This document shows, one piece after another, positions 43,228 to 53,306 of a stretch of 64,000 nt of DNA. The stretch lies in the NCBI RefSeq assembly GCF_019145435.1, contig NZ_JAHSTS010000001.1:2308001-2372000 (forward strand). The letters run 5' to 3'. The notes below the pieces were generated by a model. That model worked only from the letters and a program-made list of their open reading frames with translations, was not told where the DNA came from and did not search any database. Both the position numbers and the translations under genes were made by a program. Source of the stretch: Pseudomonas ekonensis. GTDB taxonomy: Bacteria > Pseudomonadota > Gammaproteobacteria > Pseudomonadales > Pseudomonadaceae. Position 1 is the stretch's first letter. Each line of letters starts with the position of its first letter.

Positions 43228-44244
43228 ATGTCGGAAAAAGACACCATCGCCATTCAGCTCGTGCGCGAGGCGCTGCTGCAAAGCTGCGCACCGGGCCAGG
43301 CCACGGAAGAAGTGCTGAACAAGGTCGGGATCGTCCCGGCGCTGCTGCAGACCGACGACAGTCGGGTGCCGGCCTCCCAGTACGCAAAATTGTGGCGATT
43401 GCTGGCCCGGCGCGGCGATGACGAGTTCTTCGGCATGGATCCGCGCAAGCTCAAGTCCGGCAGCCTGGAGTTCCTCTGCCGCAGTGCGATGGCGCAACCC
43501 AACCTGGCCACGGGATTGGCCAGCGGGTTGAGCTTCCTGTCGCTGATGCTGGACAAGCTGCCGGCGCAACTGGTGCATCAGCAGAGCCTGGCGGAGATCG
43601 TCCTGCTGGAGGACGACCCCGAGCCGCGCCGGGCGTTCACCTATTTCACCTACTGGATGATCGTCCACGGCGTGGCCTGCTGGCTGGCCGGGCGGCGGAT
43701 CCCGATCCTGTCCATCGAGTTGCGCTGTGCGCAGCCGGACTTCTGCGACGACTACCGGGTGATGTTTTCGCAGAACCTGCGCTTTGGCCGGCCGCGTACC
43801 CGGATGATCTTCGCCGCCGACTGCCTGGACCTGCCGATCAAGCGCAGCGCCGACGAACTCAAGCGCTTCCTGGCCCACGCCCCGGCCAACATCCTGGTGA
43901 AGTACCGCGACCCGGAAAGCCTGGCCAGCCGGATCCGCCACGACCTGCGCCAGTTGCCCGCCGAACAGTGGCCGGAAACCGAAGCGCTGGCCCAGCAGCT
44001 GTGCATGTCGGCCTCGACCTTGCGCCGCCGGCTGGCGGAAGAAGGGCAGACCTGGCAGGGCCTCAAGGACGGCGTGCGCAAGGAACTGGCCATCGCCTGG
44101 CTGGCGGAGCCGTCGATCAGTTTCGCCGAGATCGCCGCGCGCCTGGGGTTTGCCGATGCCAGTTCGTTCTACAAGGCGTTCCGCAAGTGGTCGGGGAGCA
44201 ATCCCGGGCATTACCGCAGCCTGATCCTGAACGAGGCGGTCTGA
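43228..44244 (+). CDS. AraC-family regulator with N-terminal Arabinose_bd-type domain
   Basis: Transcription factor of 338 residues. The N-terminal 200 residues match the PF12625 (Arabinose_bd) ligand domain, including DDSRVPASQYAKLWRLLARR. The C-terminal helix-turn-helix pair is ALAQQLCMSASTLRRRLAEE and SFAEIAARLGFADASSFYKAFRKWSG. Members of this group often control fatty-acid or alcohol degradation. It is 201 bases upstream of and in line with the acyl-CoA synthetase gene, so it is the likely activator of the branched-chain acyl-CoA cluster. Confidence 0.88.
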   Translation: MSEKDTIAIQLVREALLQSCAPGQATEEVLNKVGIVPALLQTDDSRVPASQYAKLWRLLARRGDDEFFGMDPRKLKSGSLEFLCRSAMAQPNLATGLASGLSFLSLMLDKLPAQLVHQQSLAEIVLLEDDPEPRRAFTYFTYWMIVHGVACWLAGRRIPILSIELRCAQPDFCDDYRVMFSQNLRFGRPRTRMIFAADCLDLPIKRSADELKRFLAHAPANILVKYRDPESLASRIRHDLRQLPAEQWPETEALAQQLCMSASTLRRRLAEEGQTWQGLKDGVRKELAIAWLAEPSISFAEIAARLGFADASSFYKAFRKWSGSNPGHYRSLILNEAV

Positions 44245-44272
44245 TCCAGATTCTGCGGTGAATTGACCGGCC

Positions 44273-44299
44273 TCATCGCCGGCAGGCTGGCTCCCGCAG
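44273..44299. repeat. Single REP-like element
   Basis: CATCGCCGGCAGGCTGGCTC then CCGCAG, a REP copy between the regulator gene and the acyl-CoA synthetase gene. Confidence 0.65.
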
Positions 44300-44445
44300 G
44301 GTTCGCGGCGGGCTGCCTGAGCCTTGGCCAAACCGGTCATCCATCTTGACGCCTTTGACCATTGCCGCGCCCCCCGTGCGGAGCGACTATCCCGGTGTTG
44401 TTTACGGTTCCCCCAACCTAATAAGAACACAGAGGGATTCTGGCA

Positions 44446-46110
44446 ATGCGCGATTACTTGTCCGCCACCGAACAGTTCAACTATCAGCACACCGTGGACG
44501 CCGCCCTCAGCGGCACGCTCGAGGCGCTCAACGCCTGTGTCGAATGCTGTGACCGTCACGCCTTGCCGGGGCGCATCGCGCTGTTCTGGGAAGGCCGCGA
44601 CGGCGCCAGCGCGACCTACACCTTCAGCGACCTGCAGGACCAGGCCGCGCGCTTCGCCAACTTCCTGCTCGCCCAGGGCGTGCGCAAGGGCGACAAGGTC
44701 GCCGGCCTGCTGCCGCGCAACATCGAACTGCTCATCACCGTGTTCGCCACCTGGCGCATCGGCGCGGTGTACCAGCCGCTATTCACCGCGTTCGGGCCCA
44801 AGGCCCTGGAACACCGCCTGAACAGCTCCGGCGCCAAGGTAGTGGTGACCGATGCGGTGAACCGGCCCAAGCTCGCCGAAGTCGACGGTTGCCCGACGGT
44901 GGTCACCGTCGGCGGCGCCAAAGGCCAGGGCATCGTGCGGGGCGACTTCAGTTTCTGGGCCGAGCTGGCCAACCATTCCAACGTCTGCGAACCGGTGCTG
45001 CTCACCGGCGAAGACCCGTTCCTGCTGATGTTCACCTCCGGCACCACCGGGCCTTCGAAAGCGCTGTCGGTGCCGCTCAAGGCCATCGTCGCCTTCCAGA
45101 GCTACACCCGCGACGCCGTGGACCTGCGCCCGGAAGACGCGTTCTGGAACGTGGCCGATCCGGGCTGGGCCTACGGCATTTATTTCGGCGTCACCGGGCC
45201 GTTGTCGATGGGGCACCCGATCACGTTCTACGACGGTCCGTTCACCCTCGAAAGCACCTGCCGGGTGATCAACAAGCTCGGCATCACCAACCTCACCGGA
45301 TCGCCGACGGCCTACCGTCTGCTGATCGCCGGCGGCGACGAGTTCGCCAAGTCGATCAAGGGCAAGCTGCGCATCGTCAGCAGCGCCGGCGAGCCGCTGA
45401 ACCCGGAGGTGATCCGCTGGTTTGCGGACAACCTGGACGTGGTCATCCACGACCATTACGGCCAGACCGAACTGGGCATGGTGCTGTGCAACCACCACGG
45501 CCTGGAGCACCCGATCCACCTGGGCGCCGCCGGCTTCGCCTCGCCGGGCCACCGTATCGTGGTGCTCGACGAGCAAAACGCCGAACTGGGCGTCGGCCAG
45601 CCCGGCATCCTCGCCATCGACCGCGACCGCTCGCCGATGTGCTGGTTCGCCGGCTACGAGGGCGCGCCGACCAAGGCCTTCGTCGGCCACTACTACCTGA
45701 GCGGCGACACCGTGGAGTGGAACCCCGACGGCAGCATCAGCTTCGTCGGCCGCAGCGACGACGTGATCACCACGTCCGGCTACCGGGTCGGCCCGTTCGA
45801 TGTGGAAAGCGCGCTGATCGAGCACCCGGCGGTGATCGAGGCGGCGGTGGTCGGCAAGCCCGACCCAGAGCGCACCGAACTGGTGAAAGCCTTCGTGGTG
45901 CTCAACCCGCAGTACCGCGCCGAACCCGCGCTGGCCGAAGAGCTGCGCCAGCACGTGCGCAAGCGCCTGGCCGCGCACTCGTACCCCCGTGAAATCGAAT
46001 TCGTCAGCGACTTGCCCAAGACCCCGAGCGGCAAGTTGCAGCGCTTCATCCTGCGCAACCAGGAAATCGCCAAGGCTCAAGAGGCCGCGGCGAAACACGT
46101 TTCAGCTTGA
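44446..46110 (+). CDS. AMP-binding acyl-CoA synthetase (FadDx-like)
   Basis: Cytosolic acyl-CoA ligase of 554 residues. The phosphate-binding loop is [12 protein letters not shown] (near residue 200), the adenylate motif DHYGQTELG (near 345), then [25 protein letters not shown] and the catalytic lysine region [11 protein letters not shown] near the C-terminus. It should activate a short or medium acid by ATP and CoA. The order synthetase-SDR-thiolase-acyl-CoA dehydrogenase-hydratase equals the cluster used for isoleucine and branched acid oxidation in P. putida (PP_2213-2217). The likely substrate is a 2-methyl-branched or short-chain acid. Confidence 0.85.
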   Translation: MRDYLSATEQFNYQHTVDAALSGTLEALNACVECCDRHALPGRIALFWEGRDGASATYTFSDLQDQAARFANFLLAQGVRKGDKVAGLLPRNIELLITVFATWRIGAVYQPLFTAFGPKALEHRLNSSGAKVVVTDAVNRPKLAEVDGCPTVVTVGGAKGQGIVRGDFSFWAELANHSNVCEPVLLTGEDPFLLMFTSGTTGPSKALSVPLKAIVAFQSYTRDAVDLRPEDAFWNVADPGWAYGIYFGVTGPLSMGHPITFYDGPFTLESTCRVINKLGITNLTGSPTAYRLLIAGGDEFAKSIKGKLRIVSSAGEPLNPEVIRWFADNLDVVIHDHYGQTELGMVLCNHHGLEHPIHLGAAGFASPGHRIVVLDEQNAELGVGQPGILAIDRDRSPMCWFAGYEGAPTKAFVGHYYLSGDTVEWNPDGSISFVGRSDDVITTSGYRVGPFDVESALIEHPAVIEAAVVGKPDPERTELVKAFVVLNPQYRAEPALAEELRQHVRKRLAAHSYPREIEFVSDLPKTPSGKLQRFILRNQEIAKAQEAAAKHVSA

Positions 46111-46126
46111 ATCCAAGGAAACCGTC

Positions 46127-46888
46127 ATGCAGATCGAGAACAAGGTATTTATCGTCACCGGCGGCGCGTCCGGCCTGGGGGCCGCCACCGCCGAATCGCT
46201 GGTCAAGGCCGGCGCCAACGTGATGCTGGTGGACATGAACGCCGAAGCCGTGGCCGCCCAGGCCGAGCGCCTCGGCGCCCTCAGCACGGTGGCGGACATC
46301 AGCGACGAGGCCGCCGCCCAAGCCGCCGTGCAGGCCACGGTGAAGGCCTTCGGCAGCCTCAACGGGCTGGTCAACTGCGCCGGCATCGTGCGCGGCGAGA
46401 AGATCCTGGGCAAGAACGGCCCGCACGCCCTGGCCAGCTTCAGCCAGGTGATCAACGTCAACCTGATCGGCAGCTTCAACATGCTGCGCCTGGCCGCAGC
46501 GGCCATCGCCGAAAGCGAAGCCAATGCCGACGGCGAACGCGGGGTGATCATCAACACCGCATCGGTCGCCGCGTTCGACGGCCAGATCGGCCAGGCCGCG
46601 TACTCCGCCTCCAAAGGCGCGATCGCCAGCCTGACCTTGCCCGCCGCCCGCGAGCTGGCACGATTCGGCATCCGCGTGATGACCATCGCCCCAGGCATCT
46701 TCGAGACCCCGATGATGGCCGGCATGACCCCCGAAGTGCGCGACTCCCTGGCCGCCGGCGTGCCGTTCCCGCCGCGCCTGGGCAAGCCTGCCGAGTACGC
46801 CGCGCTGGTTCGGCATATCATTGAGAACAGCATGCTCAACGGCGAGGTGATCCGTCTCGACGGCGCCTTGCGCATGGCCGCCAAGTAA
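46127..46888 (+). CDS. Short-chain 3-hydroxyacyl-CoA dehydrogenase (SDR, type II HADH)
   Basis: NAD-dependent dehydrogenase of 253 residues. The Rossmann motif is TGGASGLG (11-18), NAG-like NCAGIV follows, and the catalytic residues are S146, Y159 and K163 (YSASK). The segment [24 protein letters not shown] is typical of 3-hydroxy-2-methylbutyryl-CoA dehydrogenase (human HSD17B10 type). It oxidises the hydroxyacyl-CoA before thiolysis. Start MQIENKVF with AAGGAA upstream. It sits 16 bases after the synthetase gene and 12 before the thiolase gene. Confidence 0.9.
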   Translation: MQIENKVFIVTGGASGLGAATAESLVKAGANVMLVDMNAEAVAAQAERLGALSTVADISDEAAAQAAVQATVKAFGSLNGLVNCAGIVRGEKILGKNGPHALASFSQVINVNLIGSFNMLRLAAAAIAESEANADGERGVIINTASVAAFDGQIGQAAYSASKGAIASLTLPAARELARFGIRVMTIAPGIFETPMMAGMTPEVRDSLAAGVPFPPRLGKPAEYAALVRHIIENSMLNGEVIRLDGALRMAAK

Positions 46889-46900
46889 GGAGGAATTGTC

Positions 46901-48094
46901 ATGACCACCGCCAACGATCCGATCGTCATCGTCAGCGCCGTCCGCACCCCGATGGGCGGCTTCCAGGGCGAACTCAAAAGCCTCACCGCGCCGCAGCTGG
47001 GCGCCGCCGCCATCAAGGCCGCCGTCGAACGCGCCGGCATCAAGGCCGATGCCGTCGATGAAGTCCTGTTCGGCTGCGTGCTGCCCGCCGGCCTCGGCCA
47101 GGCCCCGGCGCGCCAGGCCGCGCTGGGCGCCGGGCTGAACAAGTCGACCCGCTGCACCACCGTCAACAAGATGTGCGGCTCCGGCATGGAGACCACTATC
47201 CTGGCCCACGACATGCTCGTGGCCGGCAGCGCCGACGTGGTCATCGCCGGCGGCATGGAAAGCATGTCCAACGCGCCGTACCTGCTCGACCGCGCCCGCA
47301 GCGGCTACCGCATGGGCCACGGCCGGGTGCTGGACTCGATGTTCCTCGACGGCCTCGAAGACGCCTACGACAAGGGCCGCCTGATGGGCACCTTCGCCGA
47401 AGACTGCGCCGAGACCAACGGCTTCACCCGCGAGGCCCAGGACGCCTTCGCCATCGCCTCGACCACCCGCGCCCAGCAGGCGATCAAGGACGGCGCCTTC
47501 AAGGACGAGATCGTTCCGCTGACCGTGACCGTCGGCAAGGAACAGGTGGTGATCAGCAACGACGAGCAACCGCCCAAGGCCAAGCTGGACAAGATCGCTT
47601 CGCTCAAGCCGGCGTTCCGTGAGGGCGGCACCGTGACGGCGGCCAACTCCAGCTCGATTTCCGACGGCGCGGCGGCGCTGGTGCTGATGCGCCAGTCCCG
47701 GGCGCAGACCCTGGGCCTCAAGCCGCTGGCGGTGATCCACGGCCATTCGGCGTTCGCCGACACGCCAGGCCTGTTCCCGGTGGCGCCCATCGGTGCGATC
47801 AAGAAACTGATGAAGAAAACCGGCTGGTCCCTGGAACAGGTCGACCTGGTCGAAGTCAACGAGGCCTTCGCCGTGGTCGGCATGGCCGCCATGACTCACC
47901 TGGAGATCCCCCACGAGAAGCTCAACGTCCATGGCGGCGCCTGCGCCCTGGGCCACCCGATCGGCGCGTCCGGCGCGCGGATCCTGGTGACGCTGCTCTC
48001 GGCCTTGCGTCAGAGGGGGCTGAAGCGCGGTGTGGCGGCGATCTGCATCGGCGGCGGCGAAGCCACGGCGATGGCCGTGGAATGCCTCTACTGA
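46901..48094 (+). CDS. Acetyl-CoA C-acyltransferase (thiolase)
   Basis: Thiolase of 397 residues. The nucleophilic cysteine is C92 (NKMCGSGM), the second active-site motif is [17 protein letters not shown], and the C-terminal [14 protein letters not shown] carries the catalytic Cys/Gly loop. AGGAGG is placed ideally before the ATG. It would cleave 2-methylacetoacetyl-CoA to acetyl-CoA and propionyl-CoA if the isoleucine assignment is right. A perfect REP doublet separates it from the next gene of the cluster. Confidence 0.92.
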   Translation: MTTANDPIVIVSAVRTPMGGFQGELKSLTAPQLGAAAIKAAVERAGIKADAVDEVLFGCVLPAGLGQAPARQAALGAGLNKSTRCTTVNKMCGSGMETTILAHDMLVAGSADVVIAGGMESMSNAPYLLDRARSGYRMGHGRVLDSMFLDGLEDAYDKGRLMGTFAEDCAETNGFTREAQDAFAIASTTRAQQAIKDGAFKDEIVPLTVTVGKEQVVISNDEQPPKAKLDKIASLKPAFREGGTVTAANSSSISDGAAALVLMRQSRAQTLGLKPLAVIHGHSAFADTPGLFPVAPIGAIKKLMKKTGWSLEQVDLVEVNEAFAVVGMAAMTHLEIPHEKLNVHGGACALGHPIGASGARILVTLLSALRQRGLKRGVAAICIGGGEATAMAVECLY

Positions 48095-48107
48095 TCGCTA
48101 TGGTTAC

Positions 48108-48198
48108 CTGTGGGAGCGGGCTTGCCCGCGAAAGCGGTGGTTCAGTGACATGTAGGTTGACTGACACAACGCATTCGCGGGCAAGCCCGCTCCCACAG
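48108..48198. repeat. REP doublet (perfect inverted pair)
   Basis: CTGTGGGAGCGGGCTTGCCC and its exact inverted copy (GGGCAAGCCCGCTCCCACAG) with about 45 bases between. It lies inside an apparent operon, between the thiolase and acyl-CoA dehydrogenase genes. Confidence 0.9.
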
Positions 48199-48231
48199 GG
48201 GATGTGGCAAAGCTCGATTTAAGGATTCACC

Positions 48232-49359
48232 ATGATTCCCAACGAAGACCAACAACAGATCCGCGACATGGCCCGGCAGTTCGCCGAGGAACGGCTCAAG
48301 CCGTTCGCCGCCGAGTGGGACCGCGCGCACCGTTTCCCCAAGGAAGCCATCGGCGAAATGGCCGGCCTGGGCTTTTTCGGCATGCTGGTGCCGGAGCAGT
48401 GGGGCGGTTGCGACACCGGTTACCTGGCCTACGCCATGGCCCTGGAGGAGATCGCCGCCGGCGACGGCGCCTGCTCGACCATCATGAGCGTTCACAACTC
48501 GGTGGGCTGCGTGCCGATCCTCAAGTTCGGCAACGACGACCAGCGCGAACGCTTCCTCAAGCCGCTGGCCAGCGGCGAGATGCTCGGCGCCTTCGCCCTG
48601 ACCGAGCCCCAGGCCGGCTCCGACGCCAGCAGCCTGAAGACCCGGGCGCGGCTGGAAGGCGACCACTATGTGCTCAACGGCTGCAAGCAGTTCATCACCT
48701 CCGGGCAGAACGCCGGGGTCGTGATCGTGTTCGCGGTGACCGATCCGGGTGCCGGCAAGCGCGGCATCAGCGCGTTCATCGTGCCCACCGACTCGCCGGG
48801 CTACAGCGTCGCGCGGGTCGAGGACAAGCTCGGCCAGCACGCCTCCGACACCTGCCAGATCCTCTTCGAGGACGTGAAGGTGCCGGTGGCCAACCGTCTG
48901 GGCGAGGAGGGCGAGGGCTACAAGATCGCCCTGGCCAACCTGGAGGGCGGGCGCATCGGCATCGCGTCGCAATCGGTGGGCATGGCCCGCGCCGCGTTCG
49001 AGGCCGCCCGTGACTACGCCCGCGAGCGCGACAGCTTCGGCAAGCCGATCATCGAGCACCAGGCCGTGGCGTTCCGCCTGGCGGACATGGCCACCCAGGT
49101 CGCCGTCGCCCGGCAGATGGTGCATTACGCCGCCGCCCTGCGCGACAGCGGCCAGCCGGCGCTGGTCGAGGCGTCGATGGCCAAGCTGTTCGCCTCGGAA
49201 ATGGCCGAGAAGGTCTGCTCGATGGCGCTGCAGACCCTCGGCGGTTACGGTTACCTCAACGACTTCCCGCTGGAGCGCATCTACCGCGACGTGCGGGTCT
49301 GCCAGATCTACGAAGGCACCAGCGACATTCAGCGCATGGTCATTTCGCGCAATCTTTGA
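48232..49359 (+). CDS. Acyl-CoA dehydrogenase (short/branched chain type)
   Basis: FAD-dependent dehydrogenase of 375 residues. Flavin-binding segments are [18 protein letters not shown] and [18 protein letters not shown]. The catalytic base is E361 in [11 protein letters not shown], the short-chain family position. The cluster context points to 2-methylbutyryl-CoA dehydrogenase. Start is fixed by AAGGATTCACC before the ATG. It is 14 bases upstream of the hydratase gene. Confidence 0.9.
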   Translation: MIPNEDQQQIRDMARQFAEERLKPFAAEWDRAHRFPKEAIGEMAGLGFFGMLVPEQWGGCDTGYLAYAMALEEIAAGDGACSTIMSVHNSVGCVPILKFGNDDQRERFLKPLASGEMLGAFALTEPQAGSDASSLKTRARLEGDHYVLNGCKQFITSGQNAGVVIVFAVTDPGAGKRGISAFIVPTDSPGYSVARVEDKLGQHASDTCQILFEDVKVPVANRLGEEGEGYKIALANLEGGRIGIASQSVGMARAAFEAARDYARERDSFGKPIIEHQAVAFRLADMATQVAVARQMVHYAAALRDSGQPALVEASMAKLFASEMAEKVCSMALQTLGGYGYLNDFPLERIYRDVRVCQIYEGTSDIQRMVISRNL

Positions 49360-49373
49360 GAAGGAATCTGCAC

Positions 49374-50147
49374 ATGAGCTACGAAACGATCCTGTTGGAA
49401 ACCCATGGCCGCGTCGGCCTGATCACCCTGAACCGCCCGCAGGCGCTGAACGCCCTGAACGCGCAGCTGGTCAGCGAAGTGAACCGTGCCCTGGACGGTC
49501 TGGAAGCCGATGCGAACATCGGCTGCATCGTCATCACCGGTTCGAAGAAAGCCTTCGCCGCCGGCGCCGACATCAAGGAAATGGCCGAGCTGACCTACCC
49601 GCAGATCTACATGGACGATCTGTTCAGCGACAGCGACCGCGTGGCCAACCGGCGCAAGCCGATCATCGCGGCGGTGAACGGTTTCGCCCTGGGCGGCGGC
49701 TGTGAGCTGGCGCTGATGTGCGACTTCATCCTGGCCGGCGACAACGCGAAATTCGGCCAGCCGGAAATCAACCTCGGCGTGCTGCCGGGCATGGGCGGCA
49801 CCCAGCGCCTGACCCGTGCGGTGGGCAAGGCCAAAGCCATGGAGATGTGCCTCAGCGGCCGTCTGATCGGCGCCGAAGAGGCCGAGCGCTGCGGCATCGT
49901 GGCGCGCATCGTGCCGAGCGACGAACTGTTGGATGAGGCGCTGAAGGTGGCGGCGGTGATCGCCAGCAAGTCGCTGCCGATTGCGATGATGGTCAAGGAA
50001 AGCGTCAACCGCGCGTTCGAGGTGAACCTGACCGAAGGCGTGCGCTTCGAGCGTCGGGTGTTCCATGCCGCGTTCGCCACCCATGACCAGAAAGAAGGCA
50101 TGGCGGCGTTCATCGCCAAGCGCGAGGCTGAGTTCAAGGGCAAGTGA
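49374..50147 (+). CDS. Enoyl-CoA hydratase (crotonase family)
   Basis: Hydratase of 257 residues, the normal crotonase length. The oxyanion-hole segments are [10 protein letters not shown] and [14 protein letters not shown]. Both catalytic glutamates of true hydratases are present (E111 in GGGCELAL and E131 in FGQPEINLG). It adds water to the enoyl-CoA made by the preceding dehydrogenase. It is the last gene of the + strand cluster and is followed by REP array and a terminator. Confidence 0.92.
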   Translation: MSYETILLETHGRVGLITLNRPQALNALNAQLVSEVNRALDGLEADANIGCIVITGSKKAFAAGADIKEMAELTYPQIYMDDLFSDSDRVANRRKPIIAAVNGFALGGGCELALMCDFILAGDNAKFGQPEINLGVLPGMGGTQRLTRAVGKAKAMEMCLSGRLIGAEEAERCGIVARIVPSDELLDEALKVAAVIASKSLPIAMMVKESVNRAFEVNLTEGVRFERRVFHAAFATHDQKEGMAAFIAKREAEFKGK

Positions 50148-50590
50148 GGCGCCGCCGCAGCTCCCACAGGCTTTCGCGGTGACTGCGAATTCCTCATACA
50201 GCCGGGATTCCCCGCGGGAGCTGCGACACAAATCCCATGCAGGAGCGAGCCTGCTCGCGAAGGCGGAGTGTCATCCAACAGAGATATCGATGACCCACCG
50301 CCATCGCCAGCAGGCTGGCTCCTACAGTTAACCGGGTCGTTCACGGATGATGTGCTCGACACAAGTCCTGTAGGAGCGAGCCTGCTCGCGAAAGCGGAGT
50401 GTCATCCAACAGAGATATCGATGTCCCACCGCCATCGCCAGCGGGCTGGCTCCTGCAGTTAACCGGGTCGTTCACGGATGATGTGCTCGACACAAGTCCT
50501 GTGGGAGCGGGCTTGCCCGCGATGGCGGAGTGTCAGTCGATACGGTTCAGAGAAAGACCGCAGCCCTGTGCAGGCTGCGGTCTTTTGCTT
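50148..50590. repeat. Gene-free region with a 131-bp tandem repeat of REP doublets
   Basis: The 443 bases between the convergent hydratase and dehydrogenase genes contain no gene. Two almost identical 131-bp units (50241-50371 and 50372-50502) are followed by a partial third (50503 to about 50535). Each unit has a REP (AGGAGCGAGCCTGCTCGCGA), GGAGTGTCATCCAACAGAG, an inverted REP (GCCAGCAGGCTGGCTCCTA), and a unique tail (AACCGGGTCGTTCACGGATG). The third copy switches to the GTGGGAGCGGGCTTGCCCGC variant. A single REP half lies at 50159-50178. Confidence 0.88.
50553..50586. terminator. Bidirectional terminator
   Basis: AAAGACCGCAGCC, loop, GGCTGCGGTCTTTT: a 13-bp stem with A run and T run. It separates the convergent hydratase and acyl-CoA dehydrogenase genes. 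Confidence 0.9.
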
Positions 50591-51742
50591 TCAGATCAGG
50601 TAATGCTTCAGCTCGCGGGCGATGACCATGCGCTGGATCTCGCTCGACCCTTCGTAGATCTGGGTGATCCGCGCGTCCCGGTAGTATTTCTCCACCGGGT
50701 AATCCTCCAGATACCCGTACCCGCCATGGATCTGGATCGCCGATGAACAGACCTTCTCGGCCATCTCCGAAGCGAACAGCTTGGCCTGGGACGCCTCGGA
50801 CAGGCACGGCTTGCCGGCGGTGCGCAGGCGTGCGGCGTGCAGGATCATCAGCCGGGCGGCGTTCAGTTGCATGTGCATGTCGGCCAGCAGGTTGGCGACG
50901 CTCTGGTGCTCGATGATCGGCGTGCCGAACTGCACGCGCTCACGGGCATAGGCCAGCGCCGCTTCGAAGGCTGCGCGGGCGATGCCCAGGGCCTGGGCGG
51001 CGATGCCGATGCGGCCGCCTTCGAGGTTGGACAGGGCGATGGCCAGGCCCTTGCCGCGCTCGCCCAGCAGGTTGGCCTCGGGGATGCGGCAATCGCTGAG
51101 GGTCACGGCGCAGGTGTCCGAGGCGCGGATGCCCATCTTGTGTTCGCTGCGGTCAACGGTGAAGCCCGGGGTGTCGGTGGGCACGAGGAACGCCGAGAGG
51201 CCTTTCTTGCCCAGCTCCGGGTCGGTCACGGCAAACACGATGGCCAGCTTGGCCCGCTTGCCGTTGCTGACGAACTGCTTGGCGCCGTTGATCACCCACT
51301 GGCCGTCGCGCAGTTCGGCGCGGGTGCGCAGGTTGTGCGCCTCGGAGCCGGCCTGGGGTTCGGTCAGGCAGAAGCAGCCGATCACCTGGCCGCTGGCCAG
51401 GTCCGTCAGCCAGGTCTCTTTCTGGGCCTGGCTGCCGTAGTTGAGCACCGGGCCGCAGCCCACCGAGTTGTGGATGCTCATGAACGCGCCGGTGGCGCCG
51501 TCGCCGGCGGAAATCTCTTCCACCGCCAGGGCATAGGCGACGTAATCGACGTAGCTGCCGCCCCATTCCTCCGGCACCACCATGCCCAGCAGGCCCAGTT
51601 CGCCCATCTTCGCCACCAGACCGTCGTCGATCCAGCCGGCCTTTTCCCAGGCTTGCGCGTGGGGCGCGATTTCGCCGCGGGCAAAATCCCGGGCCATGTC
51701 GCGGATCATCACTTGTTCTTCAGTCAGTTCGAGATCGTGCAT
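50591..51742 (-). CDS. Acyl-CoA dehydrogenase (isobutyryl-CoA type likely)
   Basis: FAD-dependent dehydrogenase of 383 residues. FAD-binding motifs are [18 protein letters not shown] and [19 protein letters not shown]. The catalytic base is E364 in [11 protein letters not shown]. It is clearly paralogous to the dehydrogenase encoded at 48232. Because it is co-transcribed after a 3-hydroxyisobutyryl-CoA hydrolase gene (3 bases apart), valine-derived isobutyryl-CoA is its most likely substrate. This is inferred from context, not from specificity residues. Confidence 0.87.
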   Translation of the reverse strand: MHDLELTEEQVMIRDMARDFARGEIAPHAQAWEKAGWIDDGLVAKMGELGLLGMVVPEEWGGSYVDYVAYALAVEEISAGDGATGAFMSIHNSVGCGPVLNYGSQAQKETWLTDLASGQVIGCFCLTEPQAGSEAHNLRTRAELRDGQWVINGAKQFVSNGKRAKLAIVFAVTDPELGKKGLSAFLVPTDTPGFTVDRSEHKMGIRASDTCAVTLSDCRIPEANLLGERGKGLAIALSNLEGGRIGIAAQALGIARAAFEAALAYARERVQFGTPIIEHQSVANLLADMHMQLNAARLMILHAARLRTAGKPCLSEASQAKLFASEMAEKVCSSAIQIHGGYGYLEDYPVEKYYRDARITQIYEGSSEIQRMVIARELKHYLI

Positions 51743-51745
51743 GGC

Positions 51746-52852
51746 TCAGCTCCCGCTCTCTGCGAAACCGTGGAAGAAACCCGCGACCCGTGCGGCGTCC
51801 AGCGCCTTGAGGGTGGGCGGGTTCCAGCGTGGGGATTTGTCTTTGTCGATCAGCAGGGCGCGCACGCCCTCGATCAGGTCGCCGCGCTCGAACCACTGCC
51901 GGTCCAGGTGCAGTTCGAGGGCGAAGCAGTCGTCCAGGCTCAGGTGCCGGCCCCGGCGCAGCATTTCCAGGGTCACAGCCATGGCCAGCGGCGAACGGGT
52001 TTCCATCAGGTCGGCGGTGGCGGTGCCCCATTCGTGGCTGTCGGCGACGGTCACGCTGCGCAGTTGCTCGACGATGCTCGGCACGTCGGGCAACGCGAAG
52101 AAATGGTCGATGGCCGGGCGCAGGGCCTGGAGCGGCGCGTCGGGCAGGGTCTGCACGGCGAGCCCGGCCAGCAGGCCTTGCAGGTCCTTGAGCGGCGTGT
52201 CGTGCCATTGCAGGCTGTCGAGCCGCTCGTCGAGGGTCGCCAGTGCGGCGCTTTCCAGATACCAGTCCGCCAACCCGCAGTACAGCGCGTCGGCGGCGCG
52301 GACCTGCACCCCGGTGACGCCCAGGTAGACCCCCAGCTCACCCGGGATGCGCGGCAGGAAGTAGCTGCCGCCGACATCCGGGAAGTAACCGATGGCCGTT
52401 TCCGGCATCGCCAGGCGGCTTTTCTCGGTGACCACCCGCAGGTCGGCGCCTTGCACCAGGCCCATGCCGCCGCCCAGGACAAAACCGTCCATCAGCGCCA
52501 GCACCGGCTTGCGGTAGCGGTGGATGGTCAGGTCGAGGGCGTATTCCTCGACGAAGAAGTCTTCGTGCAGCGTGTCGCCGCTCTTGTGGCTGTCGTACAG
52601 GGAACGGATGTCGCCGCCGGCGCAGAACGCCTTTTCGCCGGCGCCGCGCAGCACGACGGCGCGGATGCGGTCGTCGCCGGCCCACGCGTCCAGGTGCCGC
52701 TGCAACTGGCGAACCATGTCGAGGGTCAGGGCATTGAGGCCGGCGGGACGGTTGAGGGTCAGGTGACCGATGTGATTGCGAACCTCGGCCAGCACCTCGT
52801 TGTGTGTGGCATCCATGGACGGCGTCCGCGGGGATGAAGCCTGAGCAGTCAT
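51746..52852 (-). CDS. 3-hydroxyisobutyryl-CoA hydrolase family protein
   Basis: Crotonase-fold hydrolase of 368 residues. Family marks are GDDRIRAVVLRGAGEKAFCAGGDIRSLY, GGGMGLVQGADLRVVTEKSRLAMPE and AIGYFPDVGGSYFLPR, which together indicate 3-hydroxyisobutyryl-CoA hydrolase (valine degradation) rather than hydratase; the C-terminal extension beyond 260 residues also fits. It releases free 3-hydroxyisobutyrate. The ATG at 52852 has GGAG upstream; longer in-frame readings are not supported. It is the first gene of a two-gene operon. Confidence 0.88.
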   Translation of the reverse strand: MTAQASSPRTPSMDATHNEVLAEVRNHIGHLTLNRPAGLNALTLDMVRQLQRHLDAWAGDDRIRAVVLRGAGEKAFCAGGDIRSLYDSHKSGDTLHEDFFVEEYALDLTIHRYRKPVLALMDGFVLGGGMGLVQGADLRVVTEKSRLAMPETAIGYFPDVGGSYFLPRIPGELGVYLGVTGVQVRAADALYCGLADWYLESAALATLDERLDSLQWHDTPLKDLQGLLAGLAVQTLPDAPLQALRPAIDHFFALPDVPSIVEQLRSVTVADSHEWGTATADLMETRSPLAMAVTLEMLRRGRHLSLDDCFALELHLDRQWFERGDLIEGVRALLIDKDKSPRWNPPTLKALDAARVAGFFHGFAESGS

Positions 52853-53306
52853 CAGTAACTCCCTGCTTTTATTGTTTTTTGTGCGATGTGTGCGGTGTGC
52901 TCGCGCGCGAGCGTTGCCGGATCGTAACAGTGCAAATTTGCCGTGCACAACCGGGATCCGTGCAGGGGCTGTCTGCATTTTTGTCATGCTGGCGGCCGTG
53001 TCCCGTCGCCCGGGCAGGATCTTCGGCGCCCGCGACAGAATCGGCTGTGAACGTGCCGTTATCAGCACAATAGAGGGGTCGCCGCCGCTCCATACGACAC
53101 CTGCCGCCGACCGTCTGTTGGCATGCTGGCCCCCGGATCCCGAGCGCTCTGCGCCAAGGGTTTCAGCCCGGGCATCACGGATGACCCGGAACAAAAACAA
53201 CAAGAACGCTGTTGCGGCCGATGCCGCATCGACTTTCTGTTCCTGCCCATAAAGGCGGCCGACCGGCGCGGCCGCGACAATTCCAGACAGATCAGGACTC
53301 AAGAAG
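52853..53306. promoter_or_regulatory. Long divergent intergenic region, no gene seen
   Basis: 454 bases between the divergent hydrolase and binding-protein genes. It carries a perfect palindrome GCTCGCGCGCGAGC at 52899-52912 close to the hydrolase start, a TTTTATTGTTTTTTGTG T-rich patch near 52868, and a G+C-rich right half. It must hold two promoters; I see no conserved open frame, REP or RNA structure in it. Confidence 0.5.

Noticed and set aside
50148..50590. CRISPR array suggested by direct repeats
   Set aside because: Only two full copies, a 131-base period and internal palindromes of REP type; no short repeat/spacer alternation and no cas genes.
50268..50746. Short open frames with repeated MSSNRDID starts
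   Set aside because: They are created by the 131-bp REP repeat; the identical N-termini come from repeat copies in different frames, and there is no ribosome site or conserved protein.
48232..51742. Acyl-CoA dehydrogenase genes as an inverted repeat that might flip
   Set aside because: The two genes face each other and are paralogues, but protein-level similarity is moderate and no long DNA identity is apparent, so recombination between them is unlikely.
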